The notes under the pieces are model-generated. The model did not search any database. It was given only the letters and a program-made list of their open reading frames with translations, and was not told where the DNA came from. 64,000 nt of DNA, from NCBI RefSeq assembly GCF_001424875.1, contig NZ_LMCT01000072.1:22706-86705 (forward strand). Reading direction: 5' to 3'. Source of the DNA: Kitasatospora sp. Root107 (GTDB taxonomy: Bacteria > Actinomycetota > Actinomycetes > Streptomycetales > Streptomycetaceae). This document shows, one piece after another, positions 9,197 to 18,331 of the stretch. Within the stretch, counting starts at the first letter, position 1; each line of letters begins with the position of its first letter. The translations under genes and the position numbers were made by a program.

Positions 9197-10108
9197 TCAT
9201 GCGACCAGGGCGCGGATCGGATCGCGGACCGCCCGACTGCTCAGGTACTCCTGGGCGCCGTGGTGGTTGGCGCTGTCGTTGACGACCAGCACGTCCTCGG
9301 TTAGGTCGCTTGGCCGGAACTCCGGCCGCACTGTGCTGTCGAGCGCTACCAGGTCACGGGCGTCGCAGGCGTTGCGCCAGGCGGCTACGCCAGCTGGTAC
9401 CTCCAGGGGGTGGGCAAGCCGGTCCTGGATCTCGGTCACTCCCAATGGAGATCCGATAGTCACGAACAATGGCACATTGCGGTCGCTCTCGCGCAGCACG
9501 TCGTAGGCGATCACGGAGCCGAGACTGTGACCCACCACAACGACGGGGCCGTCCGCGCCAGCCAGCGCCTTGCGTGTGACCTCCCTGATCGGCTCTCCGA
9601 ACCCTCCGAAGAAGTACGCGTAGACGTCCTTGAACGCCCGTTTGATCAGCACTCGGAAGACGGCGGTCCGCCCGCGGCGAGGTAATGGCAGCACCTCTAG
9701 GGCCTGGTTGGTCTCGCTGGCTCCCAGCGCCTCACCTGTGTACGTCATCTCCCGGAGCCATTTCTCCAGCGCAGCCTCATCCGGCCCGGTAGCGGGCTGC
9801 CGGGCGCTCTCCAGTGGGGACGGCGAGGCGCTCTCAGCGTGCGCCTCAGCGAGCACTGAGATCACGAAGTCCTCGGGCGGGACGGGCGTCGCGTGGACGG
9901 CAACCTCAAGTGGCGAAGCCGCTAGGTGCCCCGCGCCGCCATCCGTGGACCCCGGAAGCGGCCGTGGGTACCGTAACGGCGCCCAGTAAGCCAGCCGTGA
10001 GCAGGCACCCATCGGCCGTCCGAAGACAGCGTTGTCCCACTGGGCTCTTAGCTCCGTCGCTGGCGGTTTGTTACCGATCCCGTGCACGTACACGACTGTC
10101 AGTTCCAT
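9197..10108 (-). CDS. Alpha/beta hydrolase (esterase/lipase-like), first gene of operon
   Basis: A 303-aa protein from ATG 10108, preceded by GAGGTG. An upstream in-frame extension to 10291 is rejected because conserved sequence begins at MELTVVYVHGIG. It has the early VHGIGN oxyanion segment (8-13), nucleophile elbow VVGHSLGS (192-198, Ser195) and a plausible C-terminal Asp/His in VVNDSANHHGAQ. No signal peptide. Lipase or esterase subunits serve as membrane-damaging or signal-processing effectors in several conflict systems. The substrate here is unknown. It heads the operon, so its promoter should lie in 10109-10300. Confidence 0.75.
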   Translation of the reverse strand: MELTVVYVHGIGNKPPATELRAQWDNAVFGRPMGACSRLAYWAPLRYPRPLPGSTDGGAGHLAASPLEVAVHATPVPPEDFVISVLAEAHAESASPSPLESARQPATGPDEAALEKWLREMTYTGEALGASETNQALEVLPLPRRGRTAVFRVLIKRAFKDVYAYFFGGFGEPIREVTRKALAGADGPVVVVGHSLGSVIAYDVLRESDRNVPLFVTIGSPLGVTEIQDRLAHPLEVPAGVAAWRNACDARDLVALDSTVRPEFRPSDLTEDVLVVNDSANHHGAQEYLSSRAVRDPIRALVA

Positions 10109-10499
10109 AGCGCACCTCGCGTGAAAGAACACCTCACCCCTCAGTCTGGATCGCACTGCCCTAACCCTCAACGGCACCGCCTCACTCACCGCCGTCTCGA
10201 CCCCACGGCAGAACCGCTGGTCAGCGCGGGTGGAGTCGCGCGAGGCCGTATCGCCCAATGCCGCCCCAGTTCCTCCCTCCGCGAGCGGCACCCAGAACCG
10301 CCGTGGGATTCCTCGACGAAGACGATTGTGCTGTCATGAATTCGAACAGGTGCTCCACTTGTGGCGAAGTGGGGCTGGACCGAACCGCGTTGCCTGATGC
10401 CGCACGCGCTCGTTGTGGGCTACAGGACAGAGGCTGACCGACCAGCCTTCGGGCCCGACCGGCTCTCCCCCGACGAAGACACCTGACCAGTGATGTGTC
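10109..10499. other. Upstream region of conflict operon, no gene
   Basis: This stretch should contain the promoter of the minus-strand operon beginning at 10108. I see no confident -35/-10 pair and no operator. A 33-codon plus-strand frame from ATG 10336 contains CSTCG but is too short to support. Confidence 0.35.
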
Positions 10500-10814
10500 A
10501 TGAGGTTCGAACTGGCCCTGGCGACCACCGCCGTCGTAACCGTCGTCTACATCGTCTTCGCCGGTCTGCTCTGGGGGCACGCGGGCTCCATTCGACCCCA
10601 GGACCCATCGCCTACTGGTTTTCTCCGGCGTCGAGGCAATCACCTTCGCGGTCCTTGGTGGCTGTGCGGTCGCGAGATCAACCGCCATGCGGTCGACCAG
10701 GTCGACGACGCTAGCAAGAAGGCCCGGGGAGCCACCAAGGAGCGCGGTGAAGTAGCTGGAAAGGCACAAGCGTTGGCCGACACAGCGGAGGGGGCGCGGA
10801 ATGGGGGGAGGTAG
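10500..10814 (+). pseudogene. Small membrane protein gene, apparently frameshifted twice
   Basis: Translation from ATG 10500 gives one clear membrane segment (LALATTAVVTVVYIVFAGLL). Coding quality then jumps to the +1 frame, where LLVFSGVEAITFAVLGG forms a second hydrophobic segment, and returns to the first frame for GREINRHAVDQ and a charged coiled tail. Read across both shifts it looks like a two-helix membrane protein with a coiled C-terminus. I know no named family. Two compensating indels suggest a decaying gene inside the island. Confidence 0.4.
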
Positions 10815-11190
10815 GCCAGGTTCGGCTGGCCAGGACTGCGCCGGACACCCTCAGGGCGCTCGCCCACCGCCTCTTACCGCCCGCCTAAGCTGTGGCGGGC
10901 CGCCTCTCGGGGGACCGACGTGGTCAGAGCCTATCGTCCTGGATGGCGGTGACCGGGGCGTGGTCGGACCATCGATCGTCGCGGGGGTGGCACTCTCCTG
11001 GACCCGCCACGATGGAGCCTACGCGGCCTTCGCGGTGCCGCCACGACATACAAGGTGTTCCCTTGCTGCACTGTGGGTTCGGGTCTGTCGATGCGTCCTC
11101 GAGGGAGCGCGCGTCCTCGAGTGGGTGGTTCGAGAGGCAACTCGCGAAGTGCTCCACGACCGACCCGAGTGCTGAAGTCAGGCGCGGTTG
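10815..11190. other. No convincing gene
   Basis: Short overlapping frames occur on both strands, but none has a start signal, domain or steady codon bias. The stretch separates the broken membrane gene from the 3' end of the unknown gene at 11191. Confidence 0.35.
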
Positions 11191-11934
11191 CTAGTGATCC
11201 GGCCCAGCCCAGACCGCCACCATGGGCACCGGCGTGTCAGCTGCCGCACCAGGACCCCAGCCCCCGACCACGATGATTCCAGGCGGCACCGGCCCGCCCC
11301 CACGGGGGTCGACCCTTGCGCGTGCTCCGAAGAAAAGCGGCTTGGACATTCCGGTCCGATCGAAGCGAAGCATCGGAGACTCCGCCAGAAACGGGAACTT
11401 GGCGCGCATCTGCTGCTCGTCGGTCCCGGTGTACAGCGCGAGGTTGAGCTGCGCATCGCTGGGCCACGTGCCGTCGACCACGTACTCGACGTCCGGCGGA
11501 ACGCTCGACGGTGACCGGCCGAGCAGCGGCAGGCCGGCGACGTCGAAGCAGACGACGGTCGCGACGTGGCCGCCGGCATCGAGGTCCAGTCGCTCTCCGC
11601 GCACGTCGGGGAGGCGGTTCGCCCGTGCTCCAGACCCGGTGCTCTTGCCGACATAGACGTGCGTCTGTCCCGAATGGTGCAGCGAGAGCTTGGCGTCACC
11701 GAACACAGCGTTCGGATGAATCCGGTCGGCATGGACTTCGCCGGAGAAGTCCGCAGCCACGCTCGCGGCGACCGCGCCCTTGACGCTCCAGCTGTCGCCG
11801 ATGAACGGGCGGATGTACAGGCTTGCGTCGCCCGGATTGTTCGGCTTCGCCCACGACAGGTGCGCGATCTGCGCGAACCCGGATCCGCATGGCGCGACGA
11901 TCCGGATGCTCTCGATCCCGTACTCAGCGGTCAT
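11191..11934 (-). CDS. Unknown protein, island cargo
   Basis: A 247-aa protein from ATG 11934 (MTAEYGIESIRIV), chosen because residues before it in the longer frame are low-complexity. It is mixed alpha/beta with many beta-rich stretches (HVATVVCFDVAGLPLLG, GIIVVGGWGPG), no membrane segment and no signal peptide. Codon use matches a real gene. I do not recognise the family. It stands apart from the conflict operon by about 1.1 kb and from the next minus-strand gene by 117 bp, so it may be transcribed with the gene at 12052. Confidence 0.5.
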   Translation of the reverse strand: MTAEYGIESIRIVAPCGSGFAQIAHLSWAKPNNPGDASLYIRPFIGDSWSVKGAVAASVAADFSGEVHADRIHPNAVFGDAKLSLHHSGQTHVYVGKSTGSGARANRLPDVRGERLDLDAGGHVATVVCFDVAGLPLLGRSPSSVPPDVEYVVDGTWPSDAQLNLALYTGTDEQQMRAKFPFLAESPMLRFDRTGMSKPLFFGARARVDPRGGGPVPPGIIVVGGWGPGAAADTPVPMVAVWAGPDH

Positions 11935-12051
11935 ACCGGGGACGCTACGCCCCGCAGCGCCAAGGGCACCAGTGCTTTCACGGCCACCTCGCGGTTCCCA
12001 GGGTGCCGCCGCAGCCACCGCGAGGCCGACCAGCGCAACGGACGCCGGCCC

Positions 12052-13188
12052 CTACTCCTCGTCAGTGGCGGATCCAGTCACGTACGGGTGGACCGGACGC
12101 CCGGCGTTGAAGGGTGTGAACCAGTCGTCCACGCCCCTGGATGAGATGCCGAGCAAGGCGGCGGCGGGATCCTGGTCGATCCCGTCCATCGCAGACTGGT
12201 AGAGCCATTCGTGGTCCAGGTCCTCGTACACGCTCTCGCGGAAGGAGTTCAGGGCCTCCTGAGCGCCGTCGTCCAGCAGGCCGTGGATGTCCAGGGTCGC
12301 CTCGGTGGTCTCCAGGAGCAGCCGCAGCAGCAACTCCTCCGCGACGCTGCTCAGTTGAACGAAGCCCAGCCGGCACAGCCGCGCGGTCAGGTCCACTGCG
12401 GTGACCACCAGCTGGCGTGCGAACAGCGGTGTGTACAGGTGGGCGAACTGTGCAGGCAGTCCTTCGAGTTGGAGTAGCCCGCCATCGCACTGGGCGGCGT
12501 TGGGGGAGTCGCGGAGGGTATCGATGTCCTCGAAGAGTTCGTCGAGCAGGATGTCGACGGAGTAGAAGAGTGCGCCGGCCGCGAGCTCCGCGTCCTCGAC
12601 GGCCACGTTGAACTCCTCGCCCCACTCTTCGTCGTTCTCGACGTCCTCCGGGGTGAGATGCCCCAGCGATGCGAGGCCGATGCCGGCGAGCTGCGGGGCG
12701 AGGGCTCGCAGGGTCGCCCTCATGGCTGCCCGGTCCTCGTCACTCGGTCCGGGCCGCTCGGCAGCGACTGTCCGGTGCATATGGTGCGTGGCGGCCCGGA
12801 CGCCGAGGTCGGACGGGGGAACACCCGGGCCGTCGGCCGCGTCCAGGCTCTCCTTGGCCGAGTCGAGGTGCAGCTCCACCTCGCACTTGTCGATGGACCA
12901 CCCGGCCAGCGGTTCGCAGTGCTCCAGGATGTCGCCGATCAGCGCCTCGACGGCCGCCTCCGCGTCCTCCAGGGTGGGGGCATCGATGAAGACCTTCAAG
13001 AGTGCACCCTCGGGGTGGACGCCGATGAAGTGGTCGGTGACGTCGACAATCTCGCCCGCCTCACCCTCGAGGACGTCGACCGCATCCAGCCTCTCGCCGA
13101 GGAGGTGAATGACGCCCGCCCGCTGCAGCTCGTCGAGTTCAGGAGTGCCTTCGGGACGGCTGGTGTCCACGGTGACCGCGTAGCTCAT
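12052..13188 (-). CDS. Unknown acidic helical protein, island cargo
   Basis: A 378-aa protein from ATG 13188 (MSYAVTVD). It is strongly acidic and mostly helical, with leucine-rich acidic segments (SVDILLDELFEDIDTL, SVAEELLLRLLLETTEATLD). There are no membrane segments and no nuclease, NTPase or DNA-binding motif. It is divergent from the integrase gene, with about 210 bp between the two starts. Function unknown; immunity or regulation are guesses only. Confidence 0.55.
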   Translation of the reverse strand: MSYAVTVDTSRPEGTPELDELQRAGVIHLLGERLDAVDVLEGEAGEIVDVTDHFIGVHPEGALLKVFIDAPTLEDAEAAVEALIGDILEHCEPLAGWSIDKCEVELHLDSAKESLDAADGPGVPPSDLGVRAATHHMHRTVAAERPGPSDEDRAAMRATLRALAPQLAGIGLASLGHLTPEDVENDEEWGEEFNVAVEDAELAAGALFYSVDILLDELFEDIDTLRDSPNAAQCDGGLLQLEGLPAQFAHLYTPLFARQLVVTAVDLTARLCRLGFVQLSSVAEELLLRLLLETTEATLDIHGLLDDGAQEALNSFRESVYEDLDHEWLYQSAMDGIDQDPAAALLGISSRGVDDWFTPFNAGRPVHPYVTGSATDEE

Positions 13189-13398
13189 GGCACCAGACTG
13201 CCCCACTCCACCGACACCGCGGGGGACGAAACCCCCAGGAGGACCAGCGCACTTGGGCACAAGTCAAGGGATCGCCGCTGGTCACGCCGGAGATTGGGGG
13301 AGTGGTGGTCGGGTTGTGGTCGTCGGTTGCTGTTCCGGTTCGGCCGCGCGGATCACTATGGAGGCGGCCGCTCCATGCACCGTCAGAAGGTGATCACC

Positions 13399-14673
13399 AT
13401 GCGCGCCCACAACAGCGTGGGACGCGTTTACCGCCGCTGCGGCTGCCGCGACGAACAACGCCACCAACTCGGCACCCAATGCCCACGCCTGACCACTGAA
13501 CCCGCCCACGGGACCTGGACCTTCGCCGTCGACCTGCCCGCCACCGAACCCGGCGGGCACAACCACACCGTGCGCCGCGGTGGCTTCCCCACCCAGGACG
13601 AGGCCCGCTCCGCTCTCCACCGCTACCTCACCGGACGGCGCGTCGGCATCAGCGCCGACCCCAACCAGACCGTGGCCGACTACCTGGCCGAATGGCTCAA
13701 GGCCAAGCAGCTGCGGCTCAAGCCCACCACCTGGGTCCGCTACCGCGACTACGTGGAGAAGGACCTCATCCCCGCCCTCGGCACCGTCCGCCTGGACGAT
13801 CTCGCCTACGAGCACCTGCTCCACTTCGTCCAGTCCCAGCTCGCCGCCGGCCGCGGGCGCCCCACCGTCTGGCACATCCTCGCCACCCTCTCCAGTGCGC
13901 TCGGTGAGGCTGTCCGCACCCACCGGCTGCCCGCGAACGTCGCCCGGCCGACCATCATCCCGCGGCCCCGGGCCGACGAGCGAGCCATCTGGACCCCCGC
14001 CCAGGCGGTGCGCTTCCTGCGCTACTGCCGCACACACGACCCGGACTTCGCCGACCTCATCGAGCTGATCATCTGCACCGGCCTGCGCAAGGGCGAGGCC
14101 CTCGCCCTGCACTGGGACGACATCCACCTCGACCAAGGTCTCCTCTACGTCCGATGGACGCTCTCCGCGATCGACAACAACAAGCTCGTCATGACCGCCC
14201 CGAAGACCGCCAAGAGCCGCGAATGGGTCGCGCTGTCACGCCGAACCCACAAGATGCTCGCCCGCCGCAAGGCCGAGAACAACAGAGCAGGGAAGAACGG
14301 AAACGGACTGGTCTTCCAAAAGGACGACGGCCGCCCGCTCCACCCCCAGTACGTCCTCAACCACTTCCACTACCTCGCCCGCAAGGCGCGTCTCCCACGT
14401 TGCAACGTCCACGACCTGCGCCACCTTGCCATCACGATCGCCATCAGCGAAGGCGTCGACATGGTCATCGTCTCGAAGACCGCACGCCACTCCACCCTGT
14501 CCACCACCGCGAACATCTACGCCCATCTGACCCGAAAGGCCGCCCGGAGAGCTGTGGACGCCATCGCCAGAGCACTCGACCGCGAAGAAAAGCAGTACGA
14601 CCACACCACGACCACCAGACCGGCGGCCAGCAAACCGGCAGCCCGCAAGAGCCGCTACGGGAAGGCGGCATGA
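13399..14673 (+). CDS. int: Tyrosine recombinase (site-specific integrase)
   Basis: A 424-aa protein from ATG 13399 with AAGGTG just upstream; longer in-frame extensions to 12658 are low-complexity and rejected. The N-terminus has a Cys cluster (YRRCGCRD...TQCP) common in actinobacterial integrases. Next come an arm/core-binding SAM-like region (about 90-185) and the catalytic domain with Arg230 (CTGLRKGEAL), a Lys near 272, HDLRH (338-342), His364 (ARHSTL) and nucleophile Tyr374 (NIYAHL). All catalytic residues are present. It ends 98 bp from the att repeat in tRNA-Pro and should catalyse integration of this island there. Confidence 0.93.
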   Translation: MRAHNSVGRVYRRCGCRDEQRHQLGTQCPRLTTEPAHGTWTFAVDLPATEPGGHNHTVRRGGFPTQDEARSALHRYLTGRRVGISADPNQTVADYLAEWLKAKQLRLKPTTWVRYRDYVEKDLIPALGTVRLDDLAYEHLLHFVQSQLAAGRGRPTVWHILATLSSALGEAVRTHRLPANVARPTIIPRPRADERAIWTPAQAVRFLRYCRTHDPDFADLIELIICTGLRKGEALALHWDDIHLDQGLLYVRWTLSAIDNNKLVMTAPKTAKSREWVALSRRTHKMLARRKAENNRAGKNGNGLVFQKDDGRPLHPQYVLNHFHYLARKARLPRCNVHDLRHLAITIAISEGVDMVIVSKTARHSTLSTTANIYAHLTRKAARRAVDAIARALDREEKQYDHTTTTRPAASKPAARKSRYGKAA

Positions 14674-14741
14674 AAGTGCGTCAGAACCGGCTGGCTGGGA
14701 CGAGGGTCGGGCTACGACCACTCAACGACCACCAACGAAAA

Positions 14742-14770
14742 AGGCCGCCTTCGCATCTCTGCGAAAACGG

Positions 14771-14773
<3 letters not shown>
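14742..14773 (-). terminator. Intrinsic terminator of tRNA-Pro, supplied by the island
   Basis: On the minus strand a hairpin (14768-14773 with 14742-14747; inner stem 14761-14765 with 14750-14754) is followed by a run of five T, directly downstream of the tRNA. It is a close, covarying copy of the hairpin at 691-722, so the island brought a working replacement terminator along with the 3' half of the tRNA. Confidence 0.7.
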
Positions 14774-14867
<94 letters not shown>

Positions 14868-15003
14868 TGGTCTGTCTGCCTCGCCCGTCGGCTTCGGCTT
14901 TCTGACCTTGTCTCCGATCTCCCGGTGACGTGGAAAACAATACAGCACCGGGAGGGGTGCTCGTTGCCAGTTTCCCGAGGTGGGGCGGGCGGTGCCGTGC
15001 AGG

Positions 15004-16398
15004 TCAGGGGGCGGGGTGGTGGGCGTCGTAGTGGCGGAAGGCGGGGCGGCGGGCGGCGAGGAGGAGGACGGCGGTCACGCAGGTCAGGCCGCCGGCGAGG
15101 AGGGCGGTGGTGGAGGAGGTGAGGGAGGCGACGGTGCCGGCGAAGAAGTCGCCGAGGCGGGGGCCGCCGGCCACGACCACGATGAAGATGCCCTGGAGGC
15201 GGCCGCGCATGTCGTCGGGGGCACCGACCTGGAGCATGGTGTTGCGGAAGATCATGCTGATGCTGTCCGCGCAGCCGGCGGCGGCGAGCATCAGCAGGCC
15301 GAGCCAGAGCTGCGAGGAGAGGCCGAACGCGGCGATGGCCAGGCCCCAGGCGGCGACGCCGGTGACGATGGCGAGGCCGTGCCGCCGGACCCCGGAGATC
15401 CAGCCGGAGAAGAGGGCCCCGGCCAGCGAGCCGACGGCGGGGGCGGCGACCAGCAGGCCGACCGTGCCGGGGCCGCCGCCGTAGACGGTGACGGCGATGG
15501 CGGGGAAGAGCGCGCGGGGGGAGGCGAAGACCATCGCGATCAGGTCGGCGACGAAGCTGGTGCGCAGGTTGGGGCGGCTGCGCAGGAAGCGTAGGCCGTC
15601 CAGGACGGAGGCGCGTTTGCGGGCGGCACCGTCGCCGGGGCGCATGGCCGGGAGCCGCCACATCGCGTAGAGGGTGCCGCTGAACGCGAGGGTGTCGACC
15701 AGGTACGCGGACTGGACCCCGAAGGCGGCGATCAGCACGCCGCCGATCATCGGACCGACGGTGGTGCCCAGGCTCATGCTCATACTGCCCAGCGCGTTGG
15801 CGGCGGGGAGCTGATGGGCCGGCACCAGCCGGGGGATCATCGCCGACCGGGCGGGCGAACTGAGCGCGAAGAAGCCGGACTGCAGGGCGACCGCCGCGTA
15901 CAGCAGGCCCACCGAGCCGAGGCCGAGCAGGGCCTGGACGGCCAGTACGGCGGAGGTGAGGGCGAGTCCGGAGGAGCCGACCAGGCCGAGCAGGCGGCGG
16001 TCCACGGTGTCGGCGATCGCGCCGCCGTAGAGGCCGAGGCCGACCAGCGGGACGAGCGAGAAGAGGCCGACCAGGCCGGTGGCGAAGTTGGAGCCGGTGA
16101 GGGCGTACACCTGGACGGCGACCGCCACCGCCGTCATCTGCTGGCCGACGGCGGAGACCACCTGGCCGGTCCAGAGCCGCCGGTAGTCGGGGTGCTCGCG
16201 GAGCGGGCTGAGGTCGGCCAGTGCACCTCGGCCCAGCCGACGCCACCGTCCGCCCCCTCCCGATCCGGGACCGGACGACTCGGTACCGGACGGATCGGGA
16301 TCGGACGGCTTGGCATCGGACGGTTCGGGACCGCGCGGTATGGGTTCGGAGGTGGGCGGGTTGGCAGGGGCGGGCGGAAGGGTCGACACGGGCCTCAT
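15004..16398 (-). CDS. MFS transporter, EntS/DHA-type exporter
   Basis: A 464-aa protein from ATG 16398 (MRPVSTLPPAP). It begins with about 60 disordered Pro/Ser/Gly residues, followed by 12 predicted membrane helices from about residue 75. Motifs such as GGAIADTVDRRLL and SSPARSAMIPRLVPAHQLPAA are typical of the MFS_3/EntS branch that exports siderophores and drugs. It is the first gene beyond the tRNA on the chromosomal side and forms no operon with its neighbour (62-bp gap, same strand, separate-looking function). The substrate is unknown. Confidence 0.85.
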   Translation of the reverse strand: MRPVSTLPPAPANPPTSEPIPRGPEPSDAKPSDPDPSGTESSGPGSGGGGRWRRLGRGALADLSPLREHPDYRRLWTGQVVSAVGQQMTAVAVAVQVYALTGSNFATGLVGLFSLVPLVGLGLYGGAIADTVDRRLLGLVGSSGLALTSAVLAVQALLGLGSVGLLYAAVALQSGFFALSSPARSAMIPRLVPAHQLPAANALGSMSMSLGTTVGPMIGGVLIAAFGVQSAYLVDTLAFSGTLYAMWRLPAMRPGDGAARKRASVLDGLRFLRSRPNLRTSFVADLIAMVFASPRALFPAIAVTVYGGGPGTVGLLVAAPAVGSLAGALFSGWISGVRRHGLAIVTGVAAWGLAIAAFGLSSQLWLGLLMLAAAGCADSISMIFRNTMLQVGAPDDMRGRLQGIFIVVVAGGPRLGDFFAGTVASLTSSTTALLAGGLTCVTAVLLLAARRPAFRHYDAHHPAP

Positions 16399-16460
16399 CC
16401 TCACCCACCACCCTGCCGCAGCCGAAACGGTTTCCGCCCGCCCCCGACGACCCCGCCCCG

Positions 16461-17246
16461 CTACCTGCTGAGGACCTGCTTCTCGCCCGCCTCGACCGCC
16501 ACCGACAGCCGGTTGCCCGGCGGCGGGAAGGGGCAGACGAAGTGGTCGGCGAACGCGCACGGCGGCAGGTACGCCCGGTTCAGGTCGAGCACCGTCCGGC
16601 CCGCGGCGTCCGGCGCGGGCAGCGTGACGAAGCGGAACCGGTACGTCTCCCGCCCGCTGCTCCCGTCGGCAATCACTCCGCTCAGCCGGTCGCCCGCCCG
16701 GCTGACGGTGAGGGTGTGCGGCTCGCCGGCCAGGTGGAAGGCGATCCGGCCGGTGACCGGGAGCGGCCGGTCCCGGCCGTCGGCGTTCGGCACCAGCACG
16801 TCGTGGTCGTTCTCGAAGGGGGTGAAGACCGCGGGGACCGCCCACTCCGGCGAGTACGGGTAGGTCGAGATCCCGGCGAACGCCGCGCGCCCCGGGGAGG
16901 CGGGGTCGAAGACCCGCAGAGCGGGCTCGCCCTCGCGTTCGATCGGCACCAGCAGGATCTCACCGAGCGTCAGCAGGTCGGCGGCCGGATCGGTGTCGGG
17001 GCGCAGCTCGACGGTGCCGTCCACCGCGCCCTCCGCACCCTTCACCCGCAAGCCGTCGGCAGCTGCGGCCTGCACCAGCACCGCACCGTCGGCGGCCCAC
17101 CAGCGGCCGGGCAGGCCGGGGATCTCGGCCGGCTCCGGCTCCAGCCAGTGCGTGCCGGTGAGTGCGAGTGCGCCGTGCGGGGCGCCGACGGACGCCGTGC
17201 GGCGCTCCGTCCAGTGCTGCCACTCCTCGGCGGCGGTCTCGGTCAT
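16461..17246 (-). CDS. DUF1684 family protein
   Basis: A 261-aa protein from ATG 17246 with AGGGAGGA upstream. The C-terminal signature NRAYLPPCAFADHFVCPFPP is characteristic of DUF1684, a family of cytoplasmic beta-rich proteins with no proven reaction. Other family-like segments are THWLEPEPAEIPGLPGRWW and YPYSPEWAVPAVF. It follows tesB by 41 bp on the same strand, so co-transcription is likely. Confidence 0.85.
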   Translation of the reverse strand: MTETAAEEWQHWTERRTASVGAPHGALALTGTHWLEPEPAEIPGLPGRWWAADGAVLVQAAAADGLRVKGAEGAVDGTVELRPDTDPAADLLTLGEILLVPIEREGEPALRVFDPASPGRAAFAGISTYPYSPEWAVPAVFTPFENDHDVLVPNADGRDRPLPVTGRIAFHLAGEPHTLTVSRAGDRLSGVIADGSSGRETYRFRFVTLPAPDAAGRTVLDLNRAYLPPCAFADHFVCPFPPPGNRLSVAVEAGEKQVLSR

Positions 17247-17287
17247 GACTGCTTCCTCCCTGTGCGCGTACGAGTTGCTGTACGAGT

Positions 17288-18088
17288 TCACGCCCGCCGG
17301 TCACCGAGCGGCCGGAACAGTCCCTCCTGCATCACCGAGACGACCAACCGGCCGTTCCGGTCGAAGATCTGACCCCGCGCCAGCCCGCGCGCGCCGTGCG
17401 CGATCGGCGACTCCTGCTGGTACAGCAGCCACTCGTCGGCCCGGAACGGACGGTGGAACCACATCGCGTGGTCGAGCGAGGCCATGTCGAAGTTCCGGGT
17501 GCCCCAGAGCGGCTCGACCGGGGCCCGGACGGAGTCCAGCAGCGTCATGTCGCTGGCGTAGGTGAGAGCGCAGACGTGGATCAGCGGGTTGTCGGGGAGC
17601 GCGCCGTTGGTCTTCAGCCAGACGCCGCTGCGCGGCTCGACCCCGACCAGCTCCTCCTGGGTCCACCGCAGCCGCTCCACGTACCGGATGTCGAAGGGCT
17701 GCCGGCGGCTGATGAACGCCGGCATCGCCTCCTGGTGCTCGATGCCGCCCGCCTCGGGGACGTGGAAGTCGGCGGTCAGCGCGAAGATGCTGCGCCCCTG
17801 CTGGATGCCGAGCACCCGGCGGGTGGTGAACGACCGGCCGTCCCTGATCCGGTCCACCTGGTACACGATCGGCACCCCGGGCACGCCCGGCCGGAGGAAG
17901 TACGCGTGCAGCGAGTGCACCGGCCGGTCGTCGTCCACCGTCCGCCCCGCCGCCACCAGCGCCTGCCCGGCCACCTGCCCGCCGAAGGTCCGCTGGAGCG
18001 ACTCCTCGGGGCTGCGCCCGCGGAAGATGTTGAGCTCGATCTGCTCCAGGTCGAGCAGGTCCACCAGCTGGTCGACGGGGGTGCCCAT
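17288..18088 (-). CDS. tesB: Acyl-CoA thioesterase II
   Basis: A 266-aa double-hotdog protein from ATG 18088, preceded by GAGAGGA. Family landmarks are NIFRGRSPEESLQRTFGGQV near the start, SLHAYFLRPG, DGRSFTTRRVLGIQ, the second hotdog with ASLDHAMWFHRPF, and the C-terminal SPIAHGARGLARGQIFDRNG. Length is normal. TesB hydrolyses a broad range of acyl-CoAs to free fatty acid and CoA in the cytoplasm. Upstream of DUF1684 in the same orientation. Confidence 0.93.
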   Translation of the reverse strand: MGTPVDQLVDLLDLEQIELNIFRGRSPEESLQRTFGGQVAGQALVAAGRTVDDDRPVHSLHAYFLRPGVPGVPIVYQVDRIRDGRSFTTRRVLGIQQGRSIFALTADFHVPEAGGIEHQEAMPAFISRRQPFDIRYVERLRWTQEELVGVEPRSGVWLKTNGALPDNPLIHVCALTYASDMTLLDSVRAPVEPLWGTRNFDMASLDHAMWFHRPFRADEWLLYQQESPIAHGARGLARGQIFDRNGRLVVSVMQEGLFRPLGDRRA

Positions 18089-18310
18089 AGTCGTGTCGTC
18101 CTCTCTCGGCCGGGCCGTGTGCCGGGCCCGACGCTACGTTCGTCTACCCAGAAGTCTGCACACCCGGCCCGCATTCCCGCCCGGCGCGCCCCCACCTGGG
18201 CCGTCCTGACCCGGGCCGGTCCGTGTCGGCCGGCCGACGCGGGGCGCGGCCACTTCGCCCAACCGGGTGTGCGCGCGTGCGTGCCTCCGCCGAGGGCGGG
18301 GCCGGAGGGT

Positions 18311-18325
18311 GGGGGCAGAGCCCCC
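18311..18325 (-). terminator. Hairpin downstream of the AlkB-like gene
   Basis: GGGGGC-AGA-GCCCCC is a 6-bp GC hairpin 6 bp beyond the stop of the minus-strand dioxygenase gene. It lacks a T-tract, as many actinobacterial terminators do. Confidence 0.4.
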
Positions 18326-18331
18326 GAGCGT

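Noticed and set aside
10336..10437. 33-codon frame with CSTCG, a possible zinc-ribbon fragment
   Set aside because: Only one Cys pair is present, with no ribosome binding site and no support beyond length.
12658..13398. N-terminal extension of the integrase
   Set aside because: It overlaps the divergent gene at 12052-13188 almost fully and its sequence is low-complexity. ATG 13399 has a good ribosome binding site.
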